Below the pieces are notes generated by a model. That model did not search any database and was not told where the DNA came from. It saw nothing but the letters and a program-made list of their open reading frames with translations. Of a stretch of 64,000 bases of DNA, positions 33,511 to 43,502 are shown in pieces (within the stretch, counting starts at the first letter, position 1; every line of letters starts with the position of its first letter). Location: assembly GCA_049324835.1 (NCBI GenBank), contig JBMOMT010000010.1:1-64000 (forward strand). Direction: 5' to 3'. This DNA is from JBMOMT01 sp049324835 (GTDB lineage Bacteria; Chloroflexota; Anaerolineae; CAYNKW01). A program made the translations under genes and the position numbers.

Positions 33511-34190
33511 TGCCCTCCATTGTTTTTATCACTCTCGATCAGGCCATCTCTGAGAAGAATCGTCCGACCGGCGCGCTGAGCTACTTCGGGATCGTGAGTG
33601 ACAAAAACGAGCGTGATGCCGCGGGCGTTGAGAGTATCAAAGATGTTCAGAATCTCTTCGCCGGAAGCCGTATCCAGATTGCCGGTGGGTTCATCGGCCA
33701 GGATGATACTCGGCTCGGCGGCCAGGGCGCGGGCGATGGCCACACGCTGTTGTTGTCCACCGGAAAGCTCGTCGGGCCGATGATCCATGCGGTTGCCCAG
33801 GCCCACGGCGCGCAGGGCCTCCTCTGCCCGTTGCTGACGCTCTTTGCGGCCCAGACCGGCGTACATCAGCGGCAGCGCCACCTGCTTGATGGCTGGCGTG
33901 CGCGGCAGCAGGTTGTAGTTCTGAAAGACAAAGCCGATGCGTTTGTTGCGCACCCGGGCCAGATCATCGTCGCTCATGTGGCTCACATCAATACCATCCA
34001 GCTCGTACGTGCCATCCGAGGGCTGATCCAGGCAGCCGATGACGTTCATCAACGTGCTCTTGCCAGAGCCAGAAGGCCCCATGATGGCCACAAACTCGCC
34101 ATCTCGCACCGTCAGGCTCACACCGCGCAGGGCGTGCACCGTCTGCGTGCCCATACGATATTCTTTGGTGATGCCAGCCAACTGGATCAT
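33477..34190 (-). CDS. MacB/LolD-type ABC ATPase
   Basis: A 237-residue ATPase: Walker A GPSGSGKST near 38-46, Q-loop FVFQNYNLLPR, signature LSGGQQQRVAIARAL, Walker B IILADEPTGNLD, H-loop VTHDPE. It is the LolD/MacB subfamily ATPase. The ATG at 34190 overlaps the adaptor stop (TAATG). The last ten residues are encoded by an inverted repeat and are probably not functionally conserved. Confidence 0.93.
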   Translation of the reverse strand: MIQLAGITKEYRMGTQTVHALRGVSLTVRDGEFVAIMGPSGSGKSTLMNVIGCLDQPSDGTYELDGIDVSHMSDDDLARVRNKRIGFVFQNYNLLPRTPAIKQVALPLMYAGLGRKERQQRAEEALRAVGLGNRMDHRPDELSGGQQQRVAIARALAAEPSIILADEPTGNLDTASGEEILNIFDTLNARGITLVFVTHDPEVAQRAGRTILLRDGLIESDKNNGGHKSANQHNETL

Positions 34191-35947
34191 TAACCACCCC
34201 CGCGCAAAAAGCGTATGGCCGGTCTTTGTTCCGAGCCTGGCAGTCCAAAGGAAAGCCCCTCCTCGATCTCACCGACAAACAGCGTGTCGCCTTCTTCCAG
34301 ACCACTGGTGATCTCGGTAAAGCTCCTGTCGCGCAGGCCAATGGTGACTTCTGACCTGGTGACGGTATCACCTTCGACCAGGTAGACGTAGTACTTGTTC
34401 GCTTCCCGGTCGACAGTGATGGCCTGATTGGGCACCAGCAACACGTTCTCACGCTGCGCCGTGATCATCCTGGCGTCGGCTGTCATGCCGGTCCGCACCG
34501 CCAGATCACCCGCTTCCAGGCGCAGATGCACCTCGTAGGTGACGATCTCGGACTGAACCCTGGCCTTGGGTGCGATGGACACCACCTCACCGGCCAATTC
34601 CTCGCCCGGCCAGGCTTCCAACGTCATCACGGTGGGCTGCCCCACGGCGATCTGACCGATGTCGATCTCGTCCACTTCCAGCACCACCTCCAGGCTGTCG
34701 GTGTCGACCAACTCGACGGCCAGGCCGCTGGCCCACTCGCCCTCGGCGACGTACACCTCGGTCACCACGCCGCCAAAGGGGGCAACAAGCGCCGCTTTGG
34801 AGAGATTGGCCTGGACATCTTCCAGCGAGATGCGCGCCTGCTCCACCTGCGCCTCGGCCATGGCGATCTTGGCCGTCGATGCACCCGCCAGCAAAGAGGC
34901 CTGGTTGGCCTCGGCCTGGGCCACGCCTGCCGTGGCCTGGAGCACCCCTGCCTCCGCCTGGGCCACCCCCGCCTCCGCCTGAGTCACAACCGCCTCCGCC
35001 TGAGCGATCTGATCGTCGATGTCGTTCAGGTTGGCCCGGACACTGACCACCTGCGCCTCAGCCTGCGCCACGGCAGCGCGCGCCGCGGCAATGGCCGCGT
35101 CGGTGGCGCCTTCCTGGGCCTGCTGGTAGGCGATCTCGGCCAGGCGGACGGCAATCTCGGCGTTGGCCACCTGGGCCTCCATCTGCTTTTTTACGTAATC
35201 CGGCGTGCTCGAACGGCCATTGAGGGCATCCCGCTCCAACTGGAGATGCCACAGGCTGTTCCTGGCCTGCTCCAGATTCAGACGCGCCTGCTCGACTGTT
35301 TCGGCATCGGCGCCCTCCAACAGCGCGGCCAATTGCGCCTGCGCGCTGCTCAACGCCGCCTCGGCGCTGAGCAGACTGGCCCTGACGGTCACATCGGCGT
35401 CTTGCAACGCATCGCGTGACAGTTGAGCTTTGATCAGCGAGACTCGGGCGCTCTCCAGGCCGGCCTGGGCGCTGGTCAGGCTGGCCTGGGCGCTTTCCAC
35501 CGCCGCCGCCGCCACCGCCTTATCTTCGGCGGAGGCGCCCGCTTTCAACTCGGCCAGATTGGCCTCCTGGATGGCCAACGCCTGCTCTGCCGAACGGACC
35601 GCCCGTTGCAGGGCATCGGCCTCCAGTTGCAGCAACACATCACCGGCCTGCACGCTGTCGCCGACGGCGACGTGAACCTTGTCCACCTTGCCAGAGAGAC
35701 TCAAAGCCAGCTCGACCTGCCGCTGGGGAAGCAGGCGACCGCTGGCCGCCGCAGCGGAAGAGAGATCGCCGACAAAGGTGGTCACGGTCTGACCGGCTTC
35801 TGCATTGGCGGCAGCAAAGGCCTGGCGGCGCTGCTGCACCTCTTCCCATAATGGCCCAACCACCCAAATGCCAGCGGCGACGATCCCCACCGCTGCCACG
35901 GCCAGGCCGATCCAGAAACCCCGTCTGCTTTTTTTCTTTTCTTGCAC
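34190..35947 (-). CDS. MacA/HlyD-type periplasmic adaptor with very long coiled coil
   Basis: A 585-residue adaptor. After a basic N-terminus, one helix (RGFWIGLAVAAVGIVAAGIWV) anchors it. A split lipoyl domain (SGKVDKVHVAVGDSVQAGDV and APFGGVVTEVYVAEGEWASG) flanks a coiled-coil hairpin of roughly 290 residues rich in Ala/Gln/Glu (QAEAGVAQAEAGVLQATAGV). Beta-barrel and membrane-proximal domains follow. The hairpin is much longer than in MacA, suggesting tandem duplication of heptads. The GTG at 35947 has AGGAGG seven bases upstream and lies after the promoter; ATG codons further upstream are inside or before the promoter. Confidence 0.9.
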   Translation of the reverse strand: MQEKKKSRRGFWIGLAVAAVGIVAAGIWVVGPLWEEVQQRRQAFAAANAEAGQTVTTFVGDLSSAAAASGRLLPQRQVELALSLSGKVDKVHVAVGDSVQAGDVLLQLEADALQRAVRSAEQALAIQEANLAELKAGASAEDKAVAAAAVESAQASLTSAQAGLESARVSLIKAQLSRDALQDADVTVRASLLSAEAALSSAQAQLAALLEGADAETVEQARLNLEQARNSLWHLQLERDALNGRSSTPDYVKKQMEAQVANAEIAVRLAEIAYQQAQEGATDAAIAAARAAVAQAEAQVVSVRANLNDIDDQIAQAEAVVTQAEAGVAQAEAGVLQATAGVAQAEANQASLLAGASTAKIAMAEAQVEQARISLEDVQANLSKAALVAPFGGVVTEVYVAEGEWASGLAVELVDTDSLEVVLEVDEIDIGQIAVGQPTVMTLEAWPGEELAGEVVSIAPKARVQSEIVTYEVHLRLEAGDLAVRTGMTADARMITAQRENVLLVPNQAITVDREANKYYVYLVEGDTVTRSEVTIGLRDRSFTEITSGLEEGDTLFVGEIEEGLSFGLPGSEQRPAIRFLRGGG

Positions 35948-36019
35948 TCGTATTCCTCCTGCTCTTTCAAGCCGCGATCCCATCGCGCTCGGATGCATTA
36001 TCACGTGTTTACCATGACC

Positions 36020-36046
36020 ATTATAACCAGGATCGAGCGCCAACAA
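36020..36046 (-). promoter_or_regulatory. Promoter of the MacA/MacB-type efflux operon
   Basis: On the minus strand TTGTTG (36046-36041) and TATAAT (36025-36020) are 15 bases apart, again inside ACTGTTGTTG, exactly as for the two-component operon. Expected start near 36013, 66 bases before the GTG. Confidence 0.68.
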
Positions 36047-36090
36047 CAGTCCCAAAGGTCATTGTTCGATCCCTTGCCGCCGCCGGAAAA

Positions 36091-36104
36091 ATGACGATCG
36101 TCAC
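36091..36104. promoter_or_regulatory. Operator palindrome, copy 2
   Basis: ATGACGATCGTCAC, identical to copy 1, lies 65 bases upstream of the efflux-operon -10 box. It also lies 90 bases before the divergent SIMPL lipoprotein start, so it could serve both. Confidence 0.65.
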
Positions 36105-36193
36105 ACCTTTTGGGGAACCTTTGTGCGGGCAGTGGCGTCTAAACTGCGGACGTGACAAACGCCCAAACACATCAATCACAGGAGGTTTTTACC

Positions 36194-36946
36194 GTGAACA
36201 AGACGTATGGTTTGTTGAGTGGAATGCTGGCTGCGGCGTTGGTAATGGTGGTTCTGGTGGGTTGCACCACCGCGCAGGCCGCGCCCCAGGCCGCAGCGAC
36301 GCCGGAGGCACCGGTATCGGACCGTTACATCACCGTGGTGGGCATCGGGCAGGTGAGCCTGGTGCCAGACATCGCCGAGGTCAACGTTGGGGTCGAGGCC
36401 GCCGCGAACACCGTGGCCGAGGCCAAGTCCGAGGTAGATCGCCGCATGGAGGCCATTCTGACCGTCCTCAAAGAGATGGGCATCGCCGAAAAAGACATCC
36501 AGACCTCGCACTATAGCATCTACTTTGAGCGAGATCCCTCTTACATCGTACCCCGCGAGGAAACATCCCAGGCGAGTGAAGGGGTGTACCGTGTCTCCAA
36601 CATGCTACAGGTCACGATCCGCGACCTGGGCAAGGTGAGCCAACTGATCGATGCCGTCGTCGAGGCTGGCGCCAACCAGATGTACGGCGTGAGCTTTACC
36701 GTCTCTGACGACGCAGCGTGGCAGAGCCAGGCCCGTGAAAAAGCCATGGCCGACGCCCAGGCCCGCGCCGAAGAGCTGGCCGGGTTGGCCAGTGTGGAGC
36801 TGGGTCAGGTGCTCTCTGTGAGCGAGGTGGTGGGTGGCAGCCCGTACTATGCCGTCCAGCGCGAGGCGGCCTATGGCGGCGCCGGCATCACCCCTGGCGA
36901 GCTGGAATTCAGCGCCCAGATCCAGGTGACGTTCGCCATCCAGTAA
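36194..36946 (+). CDS. SIMPL-domain (DUF541) lipoprotein
   Basis: A 250-residue lipoprotein. The signal sequence ends in a lipobox LVGC with C24 as the lipidated residue. A SIMPL/DUF541 domain follows at about 50-248: ITVVGIGQVSLVPDIAEVNV, then MGIAEKDIQTSHYSI, and the repeat-like ARAEELAGLASVELGQVLSV. SIMPL proteins assemble as multimers in the envelope and are often induced by oxidative or envelope stress; their biochemical role is unsettled. The GTG at 36194 has AGGAGG eight bases upstream. It diverges from the efflux operon and shares its operator region. Confidence 0.9.
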   Translation: MNKTYGLLSGMLAAALVMVVLVGCTTAQAAPQAAATPEAPVSDRYITVVGIGQVSLVPDIAEVNVGVEAAANTVAEAKSEVDRRMEAILTVLKEMGIAEKDIQTSHYSIYFERDPSYIVPREETSQASEGVYRVSNMLQVTIRDLGKVSQLIDAVVEAGANQMYGVSFTVSDDAAWQSQAREKAMADAQARAEELAGLASVELGQVLSVSEVVGGSPYYAVQREAAYGGAGITPGELEFSAQIQVTFAIQ

Positions 36947-36959
36947 CCGGAGCGAGCCA

Positions 36960-36997
36960 ACAGGGGGTGGGAGATTCTCTCCCACCCCCTGTTTTTT
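36960..36997 (+). terminator. Intrinsic terminator of the SIMPL gene
   Basis: A perfect 15-bp stem (36960-36974 with 36978-36992), loop TTC, followed by six T. It lies 14 bases after the stop. Confidence 0.93.
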
Positions 36998-37011
36998 GGC
37001 TGTTATGGGGG

Positions 37012-37039
37012 TTGCTCTGCCCGACAAACATGGTATAAT
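37012..37039 (+). promoter_or_regulatory. Promoter of the D-aminopeptidase/serine hydrolase pair
   Basis: TTGCTC (37012-37017) and TATAAT (37034-37039) are 16 bases apart. The -10 is extended (TGGTATAAT). Confidence 0.7.
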
Positions 37040-37079
37040 CGCCTCATATTTTAAAAACGGGCACACGAGGAGGGGCAAA

Positions 37080-37889
37080 GTGAACGTCTTGATTTCCGTC
37101 GACATGGAAGGCATCGCCGGTGTGGTGAACGACAACCACACCTCATCGGATCATCGAGAGTACGAACGATTCCGCAAGCTGATGACCGCCGAGGCCAGCG
37201 CCGCGGTCGAGGGTGCGCTGGCGGGCGGCGCGGCGCGGGTGGTGGTGAACGACAGCCACGGCGGCATGGCCAATATCCTCATCGAGGAGCTGAATCCGGC
37301 AGCCGAGTTGATCTCCGGCAGCCCCAAGCCTTTTGGTATGATGCAAGGCATCGGCCCGGAGGTGGACGCCGTCTTTTTCGTGGGCTACCACGGCGCATCG
37401 GGCACGGGCGCGTCGATCCTGGAGCATACCTGGAGCTATCGCATCGTCGACATGTCGCTCAACGGACGGTCGGTAGGCGAGACCGGTCTCAATGCTGCGA
37501 TGGCCGGCGCCTACAGCGCGCCGGTGGTGCTGGTGACAGGCGACACGTCAGTGACAGAGGAGGCCCGCGCGCTGCTGGGCCCAATCGAAACGGTGGCCGT
37601 CAAAGAGGGGGTTTCCCGCACTGCCGCGCGCTGTCTGCATCCACAAGTGGCCTGCGCCAGGATTCGAGAAGCCGCCGAACGTGCGCTCAGGCTCAAGATC
37701 GCGCCGTTTGTTGTATCGCCGCCCATCACGGCCCGCGTGACCTTTGGGCGCGCCGCTCACGCCGATATGGCCGCGCTGATCCCGGGCAGCGTCCGGGTGG
37801 ATGGCCGCAGCGTCGAGTGGACCGGCGACGACATGCCCACCGTCTACAAGACCTTCCGGGCGATGGCGTCGCTGGCGTCTATTGTCTGA
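37080..37889 (+). CDS. M55-family D-aminopeptidase (DppA-like)
   Basis: A 269-residue DppA-family zinc peptidase. Metal ligands D8 and E10 (SVDMEGIAG), H in VVNDSHGG and H in FVGYHGAS are visible. The family hydrolyses D-amino-acid dipeptides, often from peptidoglycan turnover. The GTG at 37080 has GAGGAGG six bases upstream. The next gene, a class-C-type serine hydrolase, follows by 40 bases and is probably co-transcribed, consistent with D-peptide or cell-wall fragment recycling. Confidence 0.92.
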   Translation: MNVLISVDMEGIAGVVNDNHTSSDHREYERFRKLMTAEASAAVEGALAGGAARVVVNDSHGGMANILIEELNPAAELISGSPKPFGMMQGIGPEVDAVFFVGYHGASGTGASILEHTWSYRIVDMSLNGRSVGETGLNAAMAGAYSAPVVLVTGDTSVTEEARALLGPIETVAVKEGVSRTAARCLHPQVACARIREAAERALRLKIAPFVVSPPITARVTFGRAAHADMAALIPGSVRVDGRSVEWTGDDMPTVYKTFRAMASLASIV

Positions 37890-37929
37890 GAGGCGCGCGG
37901 CCAAAGCGCCGATGATAGAGGAGAAAAAC

Positions 37930-39297
37930 GTGAGCGCCAATCACGAAACGACATTCGACCGTCTGAGCGAGTTTGTGGCTCAGGTCATGAAAAAAAACGA
38001 TGTGCCAGGTGTGGCCCTGGGCGTGCTGCACGAAGGGCAGGTGAGGGCCGCCGGTTTTGGGGTGACCAATGTGGATCACCCGCTGCCTGTGACGGGTGAA
38101 ACGCTTTTTCAGATCGGTTCCATCACCAAGACCTTTACCGGCACGGCCATCATGCGCCTGATCGAGATGGGCAAGTTGGATCTCGATGCCACCGTGCGAA
38201 CCTACCTGCCGGACTTTAAAGTGGCCGACGAGCAAGCCTCCGCCCAGGCCACCATCCACCATCTGTTGACCCACACCGGCGGCTGGGTGGGCGATTTTTT
38301 CCACGACACCGGCGCAGGCGACGACGCTCTGCCCAGATACCTGGCCGGCATGGCCGATCTGGAGCAACTCGCACCCATCGGCACCGTCTGGTCTTACAAC
38401 AACTCGGCGTTTTACCTGGCCGGTTACGTCATCGAAAAGGTGACCGGCCAAAGCTTCCAGACGGCGATCAAAGAACTGGTGCTGGAGCCTCTGGGGTTGT
38501 CGTACACTTTTTTTGATCCCGGCGACGTCATGACACATCGCTTTGCCGTGGGCCATCGGCTGGGTGAGAACGGCCCCCAGGTTGCCCGACCCTGGCCGCT
38601 GCCCCGCGCGGCCTATGCCGCCGGCGGCATCACCTGCACGGTGCAGGATCTGTTACGTTACGCCCGCTTTCACCTGGGCGACGGCGCAACTCCCGACGGC
38701 AGCCGACTGCTCCAGCCGCAAAGTCTGGCCCAGATGCACACCCCACAGGTTACCGTTTGGGGCAAAGAGGATTGGGCAATCACCTGGGCCACGACCCAAA
38801 TAGACGGCCTGCGCCAGCTTTCCCACGGCGGAGGCACTGTCGGCCAGGTCTCTTTGCTCACCCTGATCCCGGAGCGCAGTTTCGCCATGGCCATTTTCAC
38901 CAACGCCGGTCACGGCGGTTCTGTGACAGAAAAAGCCACCAACTGGGCGCTGAAGGAATACCTGGGGCTGACCGTCCCGCGCCCCAGGCCCATCGAGTCG
39001 TCCGAACGAGATCTCGGGCCCTTTGTGGGTCGTTACAGCCGCCCTTATGCAGATATCGAGCTGGGATTGTTGGCAGGGCGGCTGGTGGGCCAGTTGATCT
39101 ACAAAGGCAGCTTTCCGGCCCAAGATGTGCCACCGACGCCGCCACCGCCGCCCATGACACTCACGCGCTGCGAACCGGATCGATTGCTGGTGCTGGATGG
39201 GGTGCTCAAAGACGCCAGAGCCGATGTTGTGCGCCAGGCGGATGGCTCGATCGGCTGGCTGCGTTTCGGCGGGCGCATCCACAAACGACTGTCGTAG
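37930..39297 (+). CDS. Class C beta-lactamase-like serine hydrolase
   Basis: A 455-residue penicillin-binding-fold hydrolase: S64-x-x-K67 (GSITKTFTG), Y-x-N in WSYNNSAFY, and HGG in LSHGGGTVG. A C-terminal domain of about 100 residues (RDLGPFVGRYSRPYADIEL onward) is a beta-barrel-like accessory domain seen in D-aminopeptidase and esterase members. No signal peptide, so it acts in the cytoplasm. Substrate could be D-amino peptides, esters or lactams. The GTG at 37930 with GAGGAG seven bases upstream is chosen; an ATG at 37912 is possible. Confidence 0.87.
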   Translation: MSANHETTFDRLSEFVAQVMKKNDVPGVALGVLHEGQVRAAGFGVTNVDHPLPVTGETLFQIGSITKTFTGTAIMRLIEMGKLDLDATVRTYLPDFKVADEQASAQATIHHLLTHTGGWVGDFFHDTGAGDDALPRYLAGMADLEQLAPIGTVWSYNNSAFYLAGYVIEKVTGQSFQTAIKELVLEPLGLSYTFFDPGDVMTHRFAVGHRLGENGPQVARPWPLPRAAYAAGGITCTVQDLLRYARFHLGDGATPDGSRLLQPQSLAQMHTPQVTVWGKEDWAITWATTQIDGLRQLSHGGGTVGQVSLLTLIPERSFAMAIFTNAGHGGSVTEKATNWALKEYLGLTVPRPRPIESSERDLGPFVGRYSRPYADIELGLLAGRLVGQLIYKGSFPAQDVPPTPPPPPMTLTRCEPDRLLVLDGVLKDARADVVRQADGSIGWLRFGGRIHKRLS

Positions 39298-39342
39298 CCT
39301 CAAAGACGAGATGGGTGCATGCGCCGTTACTACTCAGCCAAA

Positions 39343-39435
39343 AGGTGCGACGCACTTGTTCACGTGGTTCCAATGGCTTCACGACGCAGTTTTTATGCCG
39401 CAACAGGTGGTCTCATGGCAAAGTGCGTCGCACCT
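39343..39435. repeat. Palindrome-ended intergenic element
   Basis: AGGTGCGACGCACTT (39343-39357) and its exact reverse complement (39421-39435) flank 63 bases. Similarity extends outwards (TTACTACTCAG left, complement TAACTATTCAG right). No ORF inside. Confidence 0.75.
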
Positions 39436-39788
39436 GAATAGTTACGCTCCTGAGAGCAAAGCACTGTCCGGTGTTGTCAGCCTGAATCCGTGTCCGGTTG
39501 TCCCTCCGATTTGTAACACCTGTTACGAGCAGTTGCCATCGGAGCGTCAAGTGGGTATAAAAAATATTATAAAAACTAAAAACCTGGCCGAACTATAACT
39601 GCCCTACCCGCCTCACATCGCCCCGGATCAGGCGTCAACATCCTGACTCGAACAAGTTGGAACCAAAGAGATTTTACCTTACCGTGGAGATGCAGAAGCC
39701 GCAAGTTTTTTCATTTCTCTCAGCGTCCTCTGCGCCTACGAATACATCATGACTATACGAATTCCCCTCCCCCATCGTCATGACAGCG

Positions 39789-39824
39789 AAAAAACGGCCA
39801 CCCCAGACTATCGGGGGTGGCCGT
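39789..39824 (-). terminator. Intrinsic terminator of the CDGSH gene
   Basis: ACGGCCACCCC (39794-39804) pairs with GGGGTGGCCGT (39814-39824). On the minus strand six T follow the hairpin. Confidence 0.9.
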
Positions 39825-39851
39825 AGCAGGTTCTGAAGCGCAAAACCTGAC

Positions 39852-40067
39852 CTAGCCGGTCAGCTCAAGCACGATACCCGGCGCCTGGAACGCGATCTGG
39901 CGATGCGTGCCATCGCAGAACGGTTTGTTGGACGAGCCGCCACAGCGGCACAGCGCAATCGTCTCACCCGGCGTGACCTGCTCCTGACCGTCGGCGTCCA
40001 CGTAGGTGGCCCTGCCAGGGATCAGCACCGGCCCGTTTTCCCGCGCCCGGATCTCCAATTCAGCCAT
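39852..40067 (-). CDS. CDGSH iron-sulfur domain protein
   Basis: A 71-residue protein with C40-x-C42, C51 and H55 in CRCGGSSNKPFCDGTH, the complete CDGSH motif that holds a redox-active 2Fe-2S cluster with one His ligand. N-terminal sequence (ARENGPVLIPGRATYVDADG) is the typical lead-in of the bacterial short forms. Likely a soluble electron or cluster carrier. RBS AAGGAGG lies five bases before the ATG. It follows the unknown 443-residue gene by 43 bases with no terminator between them. Confidence 0.93.
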   Translation of the reverse strand: MAELEIRARENGPVLIPGRATYVDADGQEQVTPGETIALCRCGGSSNKPFCDGTHRQIAFQAPGIVLELTG

Positions 40068-40110
40068 TTTTTCCTCCTTACTTTCGTATGTTGACAGAAT
40101 TGCCCGGCGT

Positions 40111-41442
40111 TCAGTGTGCTGCCTGTTGGAATCTCTCAATATAGGCCTTGATCGACGGCAAAGCGGTCAAGCGCTCGTGAAAGAAATTGTTGACGATATT
40201 GATGACCTCGGCCCGGGCCGCCTCTGCTGCCGGTATCAACTCCTGGCCGATCTCTTGCCGGCTGAGACTATCACGCAGGCGTAGCAAGTAACGCACGATC
40301 TCGGTCTCCTGCCCTCCTTCCAGAGCCTGGATCACCGAAAGAATGAGTTGATCCGCCTGTTCCAGCAAGTTCTCCTTGGCAATGCTGGCGCCATAACGGG
40401 TAGCATCGTCGAGAGTGCGGATCAACGACCAGACCTGGTAGAGTATCGTCGCCGGTTCATCGAACAGCTCCCGCACGTAAACCGCCTCTTCGTACCGCCC
40501 GGTGAAACGAAAGACGTTGTACATGCGCTTGGCTGCCTTGCCATAGTTGGGGTCTTGGGTCACATATTTGCGCACCTGATCTTCCAACTGGGCCACGTAC
40601 TCGTCCAGAGCGTCGGCCGACACGTGCCTGGCCAGCTTGGAGAAAATGGGCACCGACTCGGCTTCCAGATAGACCTCTTGAAAATAGGGGTCCAGGTAAC
40701 CATCCAGCGGCGTGATGGTGCCATCGGGCGCTTCCCAGGTCACGTCGAGCATGTTGCTGGCATTGGTCACCTGGCCGCGCAGAGGATCGGCCACCACCCA
40801 ATCCAGTTTACACCAGCCAGGCTCCAGGGCCACGGCGTCCCATTCGACGACAGCCGGCGCGCCATCGGGTCGAAAAGCATCGATCTGGCCGGCCTGTACA
40901 TCCTCCGGTCCCCAGGAAATCGGCGACCCGGCCCGAATGGATTGGCCATCTTTGACCACGTCGTGCGGATAGGCGCCGAATTTGATCTCGATAAGCTGAT
41001 AGGTGGGGCCTTTGAGCGTGCTCAGGGCTTTCTGGCGCATGATCTGGGCCAGGATGTGGCAGGCCTCTTGCCGCGTCCCGGCCATGATGTTGACCCGCTC
41101 GAAAAAGTCACAGTCACCGGGATAGGTCTGAATCTTGGATTGGGCCGCCGACCCAGACAGCGCCAGCGCCGTCTCGACCACCCCCGGCCGGTCCTCGAAT
41201 CCAACGAGTTGACCGATCTCACGAAAGCGCGCCAGCTCTTCGGGGTTAAAATCCAGCATGACTACCCTGTGACCGAATACACCGCTGTGGCTATCCAGTG
41301 CGATGTCGCTCCCCCTGTTGGATGCGGCCATGGCCGTCAACCATTGCAGCGCCTCGGACTCGTCCATCTCGACGCCCAATCGCCGCGCGGATTCGATGAT
41401 CCGCGCCAGCTCGACTGCATGTTCCTCTCTGGATTCGTTCAC
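40111..41442 (-). CDS. Unknown protein, possible nucleotidyltransferase-fold N-terminal domain
   Basis: A 443-residue cytoplasmic protein that I cannot place in a known family. The segment LSGSAAQSKIQTYPGDCDFFE near 95-115 fits the minimal nucleotidyltransferase pattern (GS, about ten residues, then DxD/E), and the following ERVNIMAGTR could continue it. The C-terminal 150 residues are helical. The start is GTG at 41442, with GGAAGG about seven bases upstream; the frame opens at 41466. It precedes the CDGSH gene in one transcript. Confidence 0.7.
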   Translation of the reverse strand: MNESREEHAVELARIIESARRLGVEMDESEALQWLTAMAASNRGSDIALDSHSGVFGHRVVMLDFNPEELARFREIGQLVGFEDRPGVVETALALSGSAAQSKIQTYPGDCDFFERVNIMAGTRQEACHILAQIMRQKALSTLKGPTYQLIEIKFGAYPHDVVKDGQSIRAGSPISWGPEDVQAGQIDAFRPDGAPAVVEWDAVALEPGWCKLDWVVADPLRGQVTNASNMLDVTWEAPDGTITPLDGYLDPYFQEVYLEAESVPIFSKLARHVSADALDEYVAQLEDQVRKYVTQDPNYGKAAKRMYNVFRFTGRYEEAVYVRELFDEPATILYQVWSLIRTLDDATRYGASIAKENLLEQADQLILSVIQALEGGQETEIVRYLLRLRDSLSRQEIGQELIPAAEAARAEVINIVNNFFHERLTALPSIKAYIERFQQAAH

Positions 41443-41496
41443 CGTCTGCCCTTCCTTTTGCCTCACTCAAGACCGTTTGGAAAAGACCATTTCACT

Positions 41497-41525
41497 ATTT
41501 TACCCCAGAAATGGATCTGGTACAA
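41497..41525 (-). promoter_or_regulatory. Promoter of the unknown/CDGSH operon
   Basis: On the minus strand TTGTAC (41525-41520) and TAAAAT (41502-41497) are 17 bases apart, about 55 bases before the GTG at 41442. Confidence 0.6.
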
Positions 41526-41569
41526 CTGGCGCGCCGCCAGAGCGCATTTCACCTTGGCGGCGGGTTTTC

Positions 41570-41664
41570 ATCCTCCCGCAGGTTTTCGGTGTGCAAAAAC
41601 TGCTTTCCTCTGTTTGGCGGCCCTTCTGGGGTGCAGATCACCCCGGCTGAACCTGCGGGAGGAT
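41570..41664. repeat. Dispersed palindrome-ended repeat, copy 2
   Basis: ATCCTCCCGCAGGTT (41570-41584) and its exact complement (41650-41664). It shares the end CCTCCCGCAGGTTTTCG with copy 1 at 16806-16891 and has a similar length (95 against 86 bases). It lies in the 322-base gap between divergent genes; the rest of that gap holds their promoters. Confidence 0.78.
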
Positions 41665-41685
41665 CGGCCACTCCAGGGCGCAGAA

Positions 41686-41714
41686 TTGACAATCGCCGCG
41701 CCCTCAGGTACAAT
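41686..41714 (+). promoter_or_regulatory. Promoter of the methylmalonyl-CoA mutase gene
   Basis: TTGACA (41686-41691) and TACAAT (41709-41714) are 17 bases apart; expected start near 41721. Confidence 0.8.
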
Positions 41715-41764
41715 GACTTGAGCCATAGACCAAAACCTCTGAAGCATAGTCAGCGAGGCCACCG

Positions 41765-43432
<1,668 letters not shown>

Positions 43433-43444
43433 GAACAAAAACAG

Positions 43445-43473
43445 TTGGCCCTCGATCCGTTGTGTGATATACT
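43445..43473 (+). promoter_or_regulatory. Promoter before the 138-residue hypothetical gene
   Basis: TTGGCC (43445-43450) and TATACT (43468-43473) are 17 bases apart, with an extended -10 (TGATATACT). It could drive the long co-directional run to 51.85 kb. Confidence 0.65.
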
Positions 43474-43502
43474 GCCCACTCGCCGCGAAAGGGCCTGAAC
43501 AG

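Larger units (their letters stand above)
39298..39851. other. 554-base intergenic region, non-coding
   Basis: No credible gene. It holds a 15-bp inverted repeat (39343-39435), a near-palindrome GTAACACCTGTTAC (39513-39526), an AT-rich block at 39553-39590 (GGTATAAAAAATATTATAAA), a half copy of the CTCAGCGTCCTCTGCGCC repeat near 39717-39736, and the terminator of the CDGSH gene. It looks like an accumulation of repeat remnants. Confidence 0.7.

Noticed and set aside
39197..39598. A 133-codon plus-strand frame extending past the serine hydrolase
   Set aside because: It begins inside the hydrolase in another frame and crosses the inverted repeat; no ribosome-binding site or recognisable domain.
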